A stretch of 64,000 nucleotides of DNA, taken from positions 1,999,890 to 2,063,889 of the forward strand of contig NW_004624843.1 of the NCBI RefSeq assembly GCF_000247695.1. The letters are read 5' to 3'. Shown piece after piece: positions 21,290-33,759 of the stretch. A model generated the notes under the pieces. The model made no database searches. It was not told where the DNA came from and was given only the letters and a program-made list of their open reading frames with translations. The first letter of the stretch is position 1. Each line of letters begins with the position of its first letter. The stretch comes from Heterocephalus glaber (taxonomy: Eukaryota > Chordata > Mammalia > Rodentia > Bathyergidae). The translations under genes were made by a program, and so were the position numbers.

Positions 21290-23390
21290 GATAGTCATAT
21301 ATTATTTATTAAGATGGTATTAAAAACATTTAAAGGTAGAGAAGATATAAATATTTTATGAAAAGTTGTATTCCTACCTGGCTGCTCCCCTCTATCTTTG
21401 TCCCTCATGGTCCTGGATTTGAGTCTATACAAATTATAATGAAAGGTATTTTAAAAGTTAAAGCCATACACACCAAAAATTAGAAATATCTTCTATTTGA
21501 GATCCATAGCCCAGTGTTTATTAATATAAGTTCTTAAAACACTGTGTGACTTTAGGAACACAACCACTATTCAAAAAATACCTGGGGAAATCAATCAATC
21601 CATCATCGTGCCACTAGGCAGGATGCTAGGAATGTTCATTTCAGCACAGGAGCATATCTCCTCTTCAAAGTTCTTCTGAATCATCTTTAAGGAGTTTCCA
21701 ACAGGACAATCCCTCTTGGAAAATGCTTAGAAACAAATTGACCCCCTAACAAGATGGGAGGCTTCAAACATGTAAAAGCTAGCAAAGTTCTTGGTAATAA
21801 GGCGAAGGGACCCTGAGCCAATGTCGTTACCATCACAAAGTTCGTGTACCGAAGCTCATGGAGTGCCTCACTCCAGATGCTCTGCCTTAGTTGCTGAAGG
21901 ATCTGAAGGTTCACTGAGTCAGGTGTGCTCCTAATAAGACACAAGATCCAGATGCGAAAATCCATAAAGCACGGCAGAGGTTGGTCATCTGATAAAGAGC
22001 TAGAGAGCATGGCTCAGTATGCCCCACAGACATCTCTGTGCTCAGGAGGAGTAACCCTGAGTTATCAGGGAAAGTATGCTCAACATCCTGTCTGTTTATT
22101 CAGCAAACATAAATTTAGAATTTATTATACATGGACAGGGGGCATGTATAATAAATTTATTATACCAGGCAGGGGGCCAAGTGCTGGGAGATAAGTGATG
22201 TAACACTTGGTAATTTGCTCATAGATAATTAGGGTTAAGCAATGTGGCAAGGGGAAGGATTAGGGTTTAGGGTACTACAACACCTGCTAGTAAGCACTGT
22301 AATACACTACATCACAGGTGCCACTGGGTATCATTAGTGAGTGCTTCCTGAAGGAAAGAATAGTCACTTAACTGTATTAAACAGCTGATGTCCCATGCTC
22401 TTGACATGGACAGAAGGCAGTTTCACATGGTTCAGCCCAAATCTTGAGCTGAGGTATGAAGGGTCAGTAGGAGGCAGGCAGCTGGAAAAGGGGCTGGAAG
22501 GAGTACTTGAAAATATCAGGGAGGATGTTTTAGTTGACACAATATCCCAAGGTGGGGTTCTACAGGTGCCTGGGATGCTAACCCTACAGGAATGCACAGG
22601 ATAGTTCTGCACAATGAAGAATTGTGCCACCCCAAATGGCAATTGCACCACTACTGAACAATGAAGCAAATGTGTGCAATTAGCAGGGAGGTGGGGCAGA
22701 TCAGGTGCAGATGAAGCGAAACTGTTACCTGAACTCAGTGTAGTGGTTTGAGCTTGAACATGGAAATACTAGGGAAACACTGAAAAAGCGAAGTCAAAGG
22801 AGAGGGAGGTGGGTCAGAATGGGAAGCAGAGGAATCAGAGTCAGCTGCAAGGAGTGGGCTGAGAAATGGGGAAAAGTCAGCAGAAGCCAAAATGGAAGAA
22901 AGCTCCAGAAGAGATGAGTTGCCAATCCCGAGGCTCATCCTAGACCTCCTCCCTGACACCCTCATTGGGCAGCCTTGTTTGGAACAGCACAGCCACAGGC
23001 AGCCATTGTCTGGGGACAGCAGATTTTGCTGACTGCAGGGACTCATCACCAGCTAAGCCTTGTAGAGTGACACAGATTTTGTCTAGTTTCTGAAGGTATC
23101 TGAATCTTTTGGGACCAGGAGTATTAAGAACTTCTGGGTAAATTTTTGGAGGCTGAAATCTCCAGGTAAGAATGCCAATTTATTAATCAACAATAGAAGA
23201 ATCAAGGTGTCTAGTACCTGTGCAAAGGCACTGGGTAGATGGAGTGAGCAAGTCACTTGAGAAATCACACACAAGTCACAGAGCTGAGCTGTTAAGCTTA
23301 GGACCAGAGTGCCGGGCCTCATTCTGTAATATGAATGTTTAATGCATTAATTTCAGTGGACTAGTGATGCTGCTCTCAGTTCAACTTATT
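21290..23390. other. Intergenic downstream of CCL20
   Basis: No gene was recognised. At about 22090-22190 a MIR/L2-like end ('tttattcagcaaacataaatttag...gccaagtgctggga') contains a short perfect inverted repeat. The rest (purine-biased after 22.4 kb) has open frames but no family match. Confidence 0.45.
22119..22157. repeat. Perfect 15 bp inverted repeat
   Basis: The arms aatttattatacatg (22119-22133) and catgtataataaatt (22143-22157) are exact reverse complements around a 9 bp G-rich loop. The arms fall inside a degraded MIR/L2-like end, so local duplication and inversion is the likely origin rather than a terminator. Confidence 0.8.
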
Positions 23391-23394
23391 TTTC

Positions 23395-23690
23395 ATTTTG
23401 GAAAATGTTTATCTATTTAATTTTACATTAAGGTATAATTTAGTTGCTGTACCATACACATATCTTATGCATGCAGCTTGATGAATTCTTGCACATGTAC
23501 ATACTTGAGCAGCAAGACTTCCCTTTAAGGATAATAAACATTTTCAGTACCCTGGAAGGCTCCCTCAGCCCAAACGTGCAGCTGTTCTGACCCAGTCACA
23601 ACAGATTGGCCTCTCGGTTTCACGTATATAGAACTATACAGAACGTGCTGTTTGGTGTCCTGCTTCTTTTTACTCATTTTTAATTATATG
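23395..23690 (+). repeat. L1M 3' UTR fragment
   Basis: The block 'attaaggtataatttagttgctgtaccatacac...gatgaattcttgcacatgtac...ccctggaaggctccctcag' matches the ancient L1 3' UTR pattern (aggtataatttacatacagtaaaatgcac...gatgagttttgacaaatg...ccagaaagttccct). Confidence 0.65.
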
Positions 23691-23697
23691 TGTAATT

Positions 23698-23777
23698 TAT
23701 GAATTCACTCTCACTCTTATATTAGAATTCACTCTCACTCTTAGAAATTTATGAATTCACTCTCACTCTTAGAAATA
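23698..23777. repeat. Short tandem duplication, about 28 bp unit
   Basis: Three copies of 'gaattcactctcactctta' are separated by 'gaaatttat'-like spacers, the first slightly diverged. This is a local minisatellite-like triplication directly after the L1M fragment. Confidence 0.85.
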
Positions 23778-25000
23778 GTGATAAGATGAATAACAGCGAT
23801 AAACTTCCATCGAGACCCTTCCTTTCTGGGAGTAACCCTTGAAGATGCCTCTGCTAGGTCCTAGTTAAGTATCCCCTTTTGTTTTTTACAGTCTTCTTAA
23901 GAACATAAGTAGCCACCACTAATTTATAGTCCAAGGCTAGTCTTGTCTTCTAGAGTTACTCTCTGAATGTCTCTGAGGTTTTCAGTCAGATACTTTCTGG
24001 AAGTCTTCTGTGTGAGATTGCTGATGTATGGTCATAGGTGTACCCTACATCTGGCTGACTTGCTATGTTCTCAGGTTGTCTCCAAGTTCTTCAGTGTCCA
24101 GTGCATGTGCTTCCCATTAGTGTCAGAGGTCATTAAGAGGGTAAATGAGATGCAGATGGGACATCGTTTTTTGACTCTGGCAATCTATAGGTTATTGGTC
24201 TCTGTAGGTCACTGGTAACTTGGTTGTATTTGTAGAGATAGTAAGGAAGAGAATCCCAAATGATAGTAGGTGGAAGACTGAATAGAGACAAATGGCTCAG
24301 CAATGAAAGCAAGAGGAGGCACAACCTAGAAGCTGGAATACTTTAATATGGAAAAGTATTGAAATGGGAGAGATTAAAAATACTATGATTCTATTAAAGA
24401 GCAGTGGTTCAACTTCAAGAAGTAGGACACATGCATAAAGAATGGGAATAGGTGGGAGAGAATTTTACAATTTGGGATGGAGGAAGCTGGAGTTTGAATC
24501 TTGTGGTCCTGCTTTTCTCGGTGAAAGGCTCATCTCTGGAGAGTGACGGGGAGTACAGGGCAGGGCTGGGGCTTTGAGATGAAAAGAGACACTTTGAGAT
24601 AATGACAGACAGGGACACAAGGAAAGGTTGTTCCCAGGGGTTGGGGCTCCACTGAGGTTGGAGATGATGAGACTGCTGTGCTGCAGCAGTGGCTGCAACT
24701 GACAAGATCCAGGTGTAGAAGTAAATGGCAGCTGGTTCGATGAATGCAGATGCCTTGTTTCAGTGAGGGGGGATATGGAATCAATATGAAGTGCTGCACC
24801 ATAAATTCTGGACCGGAGTCCAGAGATGAAACCTGAGAGGATCTGAGAGACTGGAAGGAAATGGAGAGGCCCTCAGATGAAAGGGCTTAATGTGGTTGAA
24901 GGGTAGGAGAGTCCATGGGCTGGAGGGACTAGACCAGCTCCAGGAGCTGAGGTCCAGGGTGTGACTGTGGGTGGAGAGTTCAAGTGCAATGTGACTCTGA
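23778..25000. other. Intergenic, nothing recognised
   Basis: About 1.2 kb, purine-biased on the + strand after 24.1 kb. It may contain decayed repeats that I could not name. No gene is supported. Confidence 0.4.
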
Positions 25001-25002
25001 GC

Positions 25003-25402
25003 GTGTCTTAGTCACTTAGTCCTGTCTCTAGGACAAAATACTCAATGCCCACAACTTAAGGGAAGAAAGGATTATTTTGGCTCAGGGTTTTTAGAGGGTT
25101 GGGTGCATAGTTGGGAGGCCTCAAGGCAGAAAGGGCATGGTAGAAGGGCTTGGTTGGGAAAAGCCGCTCAACCACACAACCAAGAAGTAGAGAGAGACAG
25201 GAGAAGCTGGGGACAAGACTATACTTTTCCGGGTCACACCCTCAGTTACCCTCCAACCAGGCCCCACCTCCTAGCAGCACATGCAGATCTGGACTCACCA
25301 ATGGATGGATCCACAGATGAGTATGACACCTCCATGATTCGATAATCACCCTTCAAGCATGAGATTATTTTGGGGGACATTTTAGATCTAAACCATCATA
25401 CA
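25003..25402 (-). mobile_element. ERVL-MaLR solo LTR
   Basis: Antisense MaLR blocks occur in order: 'cttagtcacttagtcctgtctc', 'aggattattttggctcagg', 'aaaagccgctcaacc', 'caaccaggccccacctcctagc', 'ccatgattcgataatcacc' and 'ttttagatctaaaccatcata'. No internal retroviral region is attached. Confidence 0.78.
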
Positions 25403-25459
25403 AGACTATCGGGTTGGACCAGTCATCCTATTAGGACAGGGCAAATCCAAAAACAGAAA

Positions 25460-25570
25460 TTCTTGTAAGGAGACCCATGTACCCATCACCCAGGGGCAAC
25501 TAACAAACAACCAATCTTGTTTCACTTATATCACCCAACTCATCTTCCACCTTTTCTCATATTCCCTGGA
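25460..25570 (+). repeat. L1M 3' UTR fragment, small
   Basis: The string 'cccatgtacccatcacccagg' followed by 'caatcttgtttcacttatatc' resembles part of the ancient L1 3' UTR. It is short and diverged. Confidence 0.45.
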
Positions 25571-25904
25571 TTACTTTACAGCAATTTCTTGAGCTAAACT
25601 AGTTTGTCTATATTTTAATATATATAAATTGTAAGGGCTTTTAAAAACACATAATTTCATTATCATAGATTTAAAAATCAGCACTAACTCCCTAATGTCA
25701 CCACATATCTTTGTTAACATTCAAACTTCCATGTTATTCTTCTATTTATTTTATGAAAAAATAAAACATTTCATAATAAAATGAGTGACAATAGTTAATA
25801 CACTGTGTATCATTATCTTCAAAGTAGCTACTCAGACTATGTGATATAGACAAAATGATTCTCTTACAAAGAAGAAACAATCAGAAAATAGCAAAAAAGT
25901 TGAG

Positions 25905-26045
25905 TTAAAATCATATTACAGGGACACATGTTTATAGCAGCACAAATTATAATACCTAGACCTTGGAAACTGTGTATGTCCATCAACAGATGAAGGATAA
26001 GGGAAATGTGGTATTTATACATGATGGATAAACTTGAGGCCTGAT
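25905..26045 (+). repeat. L1 ORF2-end fragment
   Basis: The sequence 'cacatgtttatagcagcacaaattat' followed by 'tgtccatcaacagatgaagg' and 'aaatgtggtatttatac' is the typical L1 ORF2-end motif, truncated on both sides. Confidence 0.7.
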
Positions 26046-26303
26046 ACTGTTTTAAATGACATTTTAAAAAAAGTTGAATTGTTTGAATGAAGAGCCAAAG
26101 TAGAGATACACACACTGCATTTTGTTTTTGTTTTTACATTTAATCTGCAAGTTCCTTAGCACCAGCTCCTTTGGTCTTTCTCTTGCAGTTTATGGTTTGG
26201 ATAGAAGATGTGTATAGTCGTCCATCTTTTGGGCTTGGTTGATTGCATGGCTGTAGTGCTACTCACCATGTTCTTTGACTTCTACCTAGAAGTAGAGGTT
26301 GAT

Positions 26304-26330
26304 TGTGGTGGTGGTGGTGGTGGTGGAGGG
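26304..26330. repeat. (GGT)n microsatellite
   Basis: About seven consecutive ggt units. Read through on the + strand it gives a Trp run, which is an artefact and not a protein. Confidence 0.9.
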
Positions 26331-26874
26331 GTGAGACCACTGTACACAAGGCTTTATATATGAGTGCAAAGCCAGGCCAGCAGCAGCAGAGAAAGGAGCT
26401 CAGGACCTTTAATCAGCAGTCAGATATCCTAAAGCTATCCATTGTTTCAAAGAAGGTGGCAGGTAAGGTATATAGGGACAGAGAAGTGCCCTCATGGAAG
26501 CACAGGATGCTGGTCTCCACCCAGGGCTGACCCTGTGCTGGAAGAGGCATGGAAGAAGAAATCCTTTGTTTTGAGAAGTCCACTGGGAAGTGGTACTCTC
26601 ACCATAAACTGAGATTTCAATTAAGGCAAGAAGATGGGGTATGAAAGATGGAAGGACAGGGATGTTGCTTTATAATGTTAAGAAAAGAATTGCCAGAGCA
26701 GGTGAGAGAAGACAATATGGAATTGAGTTGGAGGCACAAAATAAAATTGTAAGGGGAGCATAAGAAGTATGAGAAAGGAAAGATTAATGTGAAGATTTGG
26801 GTATCAATCATGTCATTAAAATACTGAGGCTATAATGTATTTGTGCTAAGTATGGCTTGCTGAGATTGCTACTA

Positions 26875-26990
26875 CATTATCGCATTTAAAGACAGGTGGG
26901 TATTATTTTTGTGCCCAGGTTTTGGATAAATAAGCCAAGACTCTGGGGGAATTAAGCAACTTATGCACAGTCACACAGTGTTGAGATGCA
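26875..26990 (-). repeat. MIR-type fossil
   Basis: The segment 'ggtattatttttgtgcccaggttttggataaataagcc...aagcaacttatgcacagtcacacag' corresponds to the antisense MIR core (gaggaaactgaggc...taacttgcccaaggtcacacag). Confidence 0.55.
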
Positions 26991-27302
26991 ATGGAATTAG
27001 TTGGTCCCAGTAATAACTAGATGGCTGTCAGTGAAGACACAGAACTTCTGGAGTCCAGAGATCCTAGGTGGTGGTGCCTGGTGGTCTTCAAAGTCATCTG
27101 TATGCTCTGTAGTCTTAGCAGGTAATAAAGGGTGAGAATGGTTCATCTTTGTATCAAATAGCCTTCCTTTCCAGACTGTTTCTTCAAGTGGTGAACTTCT
27201 ACTGTGACGTGTACACTTTCCCTCCAGTGGTGGAAGATACTTAGTACGCTGTGGTATATTTCTCGTTAAATCTCTGTTTACTGAATAAAAGTTATATTGT
27301 CT

Positions 27303-27440
27303 ACTCATTCATTCATTCATTCAGATGATGGAGAGGTACTGATTGAGCACCAGGTATTGGCCCCATTCCCTGGTGACAAAGTCACAGTTTTCATGTAGCT
27401 GATCATTTAGGGGAGGGATCAGACAATACACAGTTACAAA
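27303..27440 (-). repeat. L2/MIR-type end fragment with (ATTC)n
   Basis: The run 'cattcattcattcattcag' followed by 'gattgagcaccaggtattgg' and 'gtcacagttttcatgtagctgatcatttaggggaggg' resembles the common antisense L2-type 3' segment (attcattcaacaaat...tgagcacctactatgtgcc...catggagcttac). The element is short and old. Confidence 0.5.
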
Positions 27441-28235
27441 AAAATGTATACTATGGAAAGGAAAATAAAGCTGGGTAAAGGAATAAAGAGTTGGGTAAGG
27501 CTGGAAGACATTTCCATATCTGTGTAGCATCTATGACAACTTATTCTCTTTCTCTCAGAAACAATGACCACGTCTTCTCCCTGTTAGAAGAGGTAAGAAA
27601 GTCAGATTTCATTAAATCTCTCCCCAAGAAGTATCTTAAATTTCAGAGATAACATCGGGTCTGTGAGGATTCGGCTGACTGAGTGGGTGGGCCATGAATT
27701 GCAATTCCTAAAATTATAAAATGTTTTTTTCTAGACTGACTTTTTAATCAGGTGTCAAGACTCCAAATGGGATAAACTCAAGTTAGGAAAGCTTACATGT
27801 GTGTTCAAACTGTGATTTGGTGATTTAATTAGCACAAACCAGTGTGGACAGCCACTGAGTTTGGGGTTTTTGCAAATTTGTTTTCTTTCTTGGTTCTGAC
27901 TCAGTGAAAATAGGTGAGCGATGTTTATGAATGACTCTGGCACAATAGTGTGGTTATAGAAAATGCTGCCCATAGTCCACAGTGGCCCAACATATTCTCC
28001 ATTTCTTTTTAAAACAGTTAACATCCAGGCACTTTTAGCAAGGAATAGTTACAAATGTGAAAGATTCATTTAGATTTTTTTCATTTTTCTTGTTCTTGCT
28101 TTCCTCCTCTACCTGAATAACAATGACCTTAAGACATATGTTAAAGTTAAATCCTTACATTCCATGTGATGAGGAAGTGCTGGATCTTGGTTTATCAGAT
28201 TCAAGCCATAATGCAGTCAATGTTTTGGTGCCTAA
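27441..28235. other. Intergenic, nothing recognised
   Basis: About 0.8 kb with no gene or nameable repeat. Confidence 0.4.
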
Positions 28236-28238
28236 ATG

Positions 28239-28337
28239 TTTTTTTTTTTTTTTTTTTTTTTTTGGTACCGAAGATTGAACTCAGGACCTTGCGCTTTGAG
28301 GCAGGCGCTGGAACCACTGAGCTAAATCCCTGGCTTG
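28239..28337 (-). repeat. ID SINE with long A tail
   Basis: About 25 T residues are followed by 'ggtaccgaagattgaactc' and the end 'actgagctaaatccctggct'. The long unbroken tail indicates a young insertion. A direct repeat, 'tggtgcctaaatgt' before and 'tggtgcccaaatgt' after, is a near-perfect target-site duplication. Confidence 0.94.
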
Positions 28338-28349
28338 GTGCCCAAATGT

Positions 28350-30945
28350 TGAGAAGAAAAGAACTGCGCATTCCCGAGTGGTGAAATCCAGCGATGGATC
28401 CATGTGGAAGAGGAAACAAAGACCAGGAGACCAAGAGAGGAATGAGACACTGGTCCTGTAAGGCCCAGCACATGTATTTACAAATTCACTTCTAACATTG
28501 TCTTACAAGACCTGTTTTTACATAAGCTCACCAATTCCTTATGTGAATTCTTCTGCCTCAGGCAATTTCTCAGATGGCTCTTAGCACTGTGTTGAGGGTG
28601 GAACTATATGGATCAAGTGGATTAGTTCCAGCAAAGCTTCTTCATTACTAAGTTGAATGTCCCACGCCACCTGAATTATATGGCACAGCTCAAGGCAGGA
28701 GCTGGGACGTGAGATTATCTCTAAAGCACACAAAGGGTGGTTTCCCACCTGCAGGGAGGAAGAAAGCTCTTCTTCTTTTTTGTTTGCTGGATCTCTGAGG
28801 CCTACTCTTGGCATTTTGTCAAGCACATTCAGGGCAGAGATTCCAAACAGAAAGATGATGTGAGTCAAGGAAAGGCAGCAGTTTCTCCCACCCTTTTTCA
28901 TCACCCTTCTCCTGTGGCTCCAGCATGTTGGGCACAATCTTATCAGGACCGGATGTTGTGTTTCACCTGTGGAAAGGATTTCACTTCACCCTCAGGGCTC
29001 GAGGGCATGGCTTGTCTTCCCTTCCTGCCTCCCCCTGCTGCCACCGCCTTGCTCAGCTCAGTTCTGTCCCTGCCTGAGTCTGAACTGGCTTGCCCTTTCC
29101 TGCCCTACAAATCAGCTCCACTTTCTCTCGGTGGTGAAATCTGCCTGCAAGTGAGTCAGCTGGGTTGGAAGTATCAATTTGAATAAAGGCATGTTTTCTA
29201 TCTCACAACAAGGGGATAAAAATATCGTCCCTCTAAAACAAAATGGAAAACCATCAGCAAAATCGCTAAGTCCCACATTTTAATGTACAAATGAAAGGGA
29301 GACAGAGACTTTGTGAAAAACTCATGAAAGTCCCATCTTTAACAGAAATGCTGTAGAAGTTGAGGGAAGGGCTATGAGCTCTACCTGGCCTTTGCTGAGG
29401 TTTCTGACAAACACAGGCACAGAATGTGTAAGGATGCCTTTAAGCTGCAAGGTGGAGAAATCGACAGGTGTGCACAAAAGCTCCTGCATGTGCATGTGTG
29501 CATGGGTGCATGTGCCAGTGAGTGTGTCTGCACACACATGCACACATTACAGAAGTGACTGGAGATGGGGATGGAAGAGACAGTGGCCTCCTTAAAGGGG
29601 TGCTTTCAACCCCACCCAGGGAGAACCTGGAAGGGACTCCAGGGGTGGGAGATGGGATCTGAGGACTCTGCTTCTCTTCTTGATCCTTCAATTTCTTTAC
29701 ATATACTTGTATTTCATTTTATATTTTCATCTCCTTCCATCATCTCATTTCTATTTTTTAATTTCTCTTTTTCATTCTCTTTTTTCTTTCAATCTATCCT
29801 TTTCTTTCTTTCCCCAGCTAGCCTATATACCAGGAGGCATCACCAAATCAATGTGTCCATACCTGCCCTAGTCGCTTTGTGACTTTTGATACATCCAAGG
29901 TACAAAACTCCACTTGTGCCTCAGGTCATCTTTCATCTTCTTGATTCACATGTTTCTAAGCACTGGTGGCAGAGCACCACAATCTGTGATCTGGTACAGT
30001 TGCAGATTTAAGGTCTTCCAAAACAGCTGGGTTTTCAATATACCTACCAAAGCAAAAATTGCCCTGGACATTAAACTGGAAACTCTATTACAATAGGGAA
30101 GAGAAGGCAGTACCAAATCTGGACCCAACTCTGTTCAATCAAAAGGCAGATGAGATTTTAAAAGCTAGGGTAGGATATCATAGGACATCTGTGCCTGCTA
30201 ATTGGCTTTACCAATGGACAAGTACATTGCTTCTTATCTTCACAATGGAGATGGCCTGAGAACTCAGAACAAGGCAGATGCCCAGTGAAGTTAGGCTCCT
30301 GCCAATCACAGAGCTGGGAGACATGGCACTATCTTTTTTTGATGACTATCTTTTGAAGAATCAACTCTCATCTCAGATCCTATGTTGTAAAACGGGCACA
30401 TGGCTTTTCAAAAAATTTTCTTTTTCAAAGGGGAATGGAAAGAATTCCCAAAGAAAGGTTTTCTAAAGCAGGTGTTCCAAGGAAAGGGAAGTCAGAAGCT
30501 CTGTATGAAAGTGAGTCAGGCTCAGTTGAACTGCAAGGTGACCTTGAAACCTTGTGCACATTGCAGGTGAACTCTGCAGCTTCTCCTTGATATTCACTCC
30601 AGGCTGGGGCTTGTTTTGGAGCAGCCAGGGGAGCCATGCAGTTCCCTTCGGAGTAGTCCTCTTGGGTAGCCTCATGTCCTGTGTCACCAGGAACACAGAG
30701 GTCTTATGACAAGTGTCCTCCCAACCCTGTGCACTTACCTTGATTATTGAATGGAGTCTGTGTTTCACCCAAGGCAGAGTCATCTGCGCCAGCTATGTTC
30801 CATCTCTTGATTCTTTTCATAATCTTACCTCTTCTTTGTCCTAACTCTTCAGTATTTTTCTCTCCCGTGTCTTTTTTCCTTCCTCCTTCTCCTCCTGATC
30901 CTTTTCCTCCTTCCTGTTTTAAAACCAGCTGTAAGTACCTTCTCC
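28350..30945. other. Intergenic, no gene recognised
   Basis: About 2.6 kb. A (TG)-rich patch lies at about 29486-29548 and a CT-rich stretch at about 29675-29815. Longish open frames (for example 28737-29186 on + and 28581-28937 on -) have no recognised domain and overlap on opposite strands, so I treat them as chance frames. Confidence 0.4.
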
Positions 30946-30947
30946 CT

Positions 30948-31237
30948 TGCTATGGTTTGGGAGTAGTTCTTAAAGGCCCATCCATATATTAGGCATAGGG
31001 GCCAGGTTGGCACTGTTGGGAAGTGGTGGAAACTCTAAGAGGTGGAGGCTAGTGGGAAGTCTTCTAGTCCTTAAAGGGGATATTGGGACCCTAGCCTCTT
31101 CCTCCCTTTCTCTTTCCTTCCTGGCCATGAAATAAGGAACTTTGTTCTGTCAGTGGCTCCTACAATAATGTACAAAGCAGCAGAATGTGGACTTAGTTCT
31201 TTCTCTAAAACTAAATCAAAATAAATAACTCTCTTTC
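30948..31237 (+). mobile_element. ERVL-MaLR solo LTR, sense
   Basis: It begins 'ctatggtttgggag', the MaLR 5' end, and continues with 'gggaagtggtggaaactctaag' and 'cttcctggccatgaaat'. It ends in an A-rich part 'aaatcaaaataaataac'. It is sense relative to CCL20, whereas the copies at 9.9, 25.0, 51.9 and 54.1 kb are antisense. Confidence 0.65.
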
Positions 31238-31256
31238 TTTCCTTTCTTCCATCATT

Positions 31257-31550
<294 letters not shown>

Positions 31551-32585
31551 GACGTTTTGCTTTTTACGAGCTGTTTTTATTTCAGTTGTTTCAGTAGTGT
31601 AAAGCTGACTAACACATTCCCAAACCTCACCTTGAGGCTGAGACTTCTTGGTATCTGGCTGCTTGCAAGTCTATCAGTCTCTCTACTTATCAGTCACTTG
31701 GCTCAAATTCCAAAGTCACCTGCTCATTCATTTCTCACCCTTGGGCCCTCTGTCCCACTGCTAGCCTTGCACTGCCCCTCTGGATTATGGTTGCAATAGC
31801 TGTCATTTCTGCTCTTTGTTTCCATTGTTCAGTGCTCTCACCCCCTTTCTGTGGCTCTCACCTCCTGAGATGTTTTCTAATCTTGTTCTTCCTATTAGAA
31901 TACACCACATGTACCACTGCCATATGTATGACCCAATATTGATCTTGCCACTCTTAGGATTATAAATTTCTCCTGGATTCCCACCACCTAGCAAGTCCTA
32001 AGCCTGTGCTGCAAGGTCCTTCATGACATGGTTGAATCTGGCTCTCAGAATCACTCATCTGTTCCACACACTCCATGCACAGTGGCAACCTTTTCAAGTC
32101 ATGGGTATAATTTATTATTTTCTGTCTACAAATCCTCATATATGACTCACCTAGAATGCAATATAGGGAATATAGAGAATACCCAATATAGAGAAGACCC
32201 AGCTCAAATACTTGAGTTCCTATATGGACCATTCTCAGACGAGCCCTGCCAAAGCTCCTCCCTCATCCCTTTCCATGCCTGGCACATGTGTCTCTCCCAA
32301 GGATGGAATATACACCTTGTTCTCCAATGTACTCCCACATATGTCTGCCTTCTCTCTCCACAATTTTGTGTCCTTTCATATGAAGAGTATGGCATTATCT
32401 CTACCTATTTCCATTTCTTGAAATGCCTAACCTTTGCCTTTGCCTAGGTGCTGTGTGAATAATTTGGAATGGCTACAAAATCTACTTGATGGCTTCCAGG
32501 GACAGCCAGCACTCATATATAACTGAAGGAAGTGTAACTCAGCAGAAAATTTCTAATAAGAGTTCAGAGTGCATTAAGTCTCTCA
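31551..32585. other. Intergenic, nothing recognised
   Basis: About 1 kb without a recognised gene or named repeat. Confidence 0.4.
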
Positions 32586-32589
32586 GTCT

Positions 32590-32862
32590 CTCTGATCGAA
32601 CTCAGGATCTTGTGCTTGCCAGGCAGGTGCAGCTTCACTGAGCTACACCCCCAGCCCCTCTTTCTCTTTCTCTCTGTGTCTCTTTCTCTCTCTGTCTAGC
32701 TCTCCCCCACCCCATCTCTCTCACTTTCTCACTCTCTCTTTTGGAAAGAGTCTCACTATCTAGTCCAGGCTAGCTTAGAGCTTATGATCTCCCTACCTCA
32801 GCCTCCCACATGCTAGGATAATGGAATTGGCCACCAGGCTTAGCAGCATGCCCCCTTTTAAC
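32590..32862 (-). repeat. B1-ID composite with expanded CT linker
   Basis: An antisense ID part ('atcgaactcaggatcttgtgc...gctacacccccagcccc', 32597-32658) is followed by about 85 bp of (CT)-rich sequence. A B1 part then follows ('aaagagtctcactatctagtccaggc...ccaccaggct', about 32745-32850). This is the B1-dID layout with the linker expanded into a microsatellite. Confidence 0.75.
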
Positions 32863-32956
32863 TTTAACAGTATATAATCATAGAAAGATATTTGTATTAA
32901 CATGTTTTACCTAAGTACAATATCACAAAACAGATAACTCCCTTTTTATTTTCAAG

Positions 32957-33004
<48 letters not shown>
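32957..33004. repeat. (TA)n microsatellite
   Basis: About 24 uninterrupted ta dinucleotides, likely polymorphic. Confidence 0.97.
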
Positions 33005-33006
<2 letters not shown>

Positions 33007-33369
33007 GAAAAGAACTCTCATACAAGTTTTAAATTAAACTCTGGAGAATGTTAGACAAATCTAATTGTTTCTTTTTGTTGTTGTTCTTTTATAGGATGAT
33101 AGAACAGCTCTTTGTGTCAACTAATAATCATTTTAAGAAACTGAAAGGTAGTTTAGGGACAAAAGACATCTTAACATTTCCATTTTTCTGATTTTGAGGC
33201 TTGAGCTTTGGAAAGGCAACATCAACAATGGTTAAAAGAGACAAAGTATAAGTCATAAATATCTAAAGACCAACAGCTGCAAAACTATGAAAATGCAGCA
33301 AGAAATGACAATGGTTACTAGAAGCTGAACTTTTTTCAAAGGAAAGGACTTACATGATTTATGGCTCTG

Positions 33370-33752
33370 TGAAGAAACATTAAGTTAACAGAACAATTTT
33401 GACAGGCCCCTGAGTTGGACCCTCTGCCCAAGCAGACCTGCTACCCACATCCACAGGAGCACAGGGATAACAGGGAGCCAGCAGTTGCCCTCCTGCCCCC
33501 ACCACCACCCTGTTTGTCAGCCAGCCCCAGACCCCTCACCTGTGGGACTCTAAAATTTTCCACTCTCACAACCAGTGCCCCCTCCCTACCCAAACTCCCC
33601 ATAAAAACCGTGCACACCCTCCTCTCAGTGCCAAGGGCCTTTTTGCCCTTGGCCCATCTGCACCCAGATGGCAATGAACTCATCGCATGTTGCTTGAACT
33701 TTGCCGGCCTCGGTGGTCTCAATTGTGCCTTGGTCTGACCTTACACATTTTT
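33370..33752 (+). mobile_element. Probable solo LTR (ERV class I-like)
   Basis: A GC-richer, C-rich block stands in AT-rich surroundings. It has a C-rich U3-like part ('gccctcctgcccccaccacc'), a TATA-like 'ccccataaaaacc' at 33597-33609, then an R-U5-like part. It ends about 'tggtctgaccttaca'. This promoter-like arrangement resembles gammaretroviral-type LTRs. The termini and target-site duplication are not certain. An open frame at 33415-33738 runs through it but has no recognised domain. Confidence 0.5.
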
Positions 33753-33759
33753 GGTGATG

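Noticed and set aside
28737..29186. 149-codon frame on + strand
   Set aside because: No recognised sequence, with open frames on the opposite strand and in another + frame over the same bases. No evidence of a gene.
33415..33738. 107-codon Pro-rich frame
   Set aside because: It runs through a probable LTR with promoter-like layout, and no domain is recognised.
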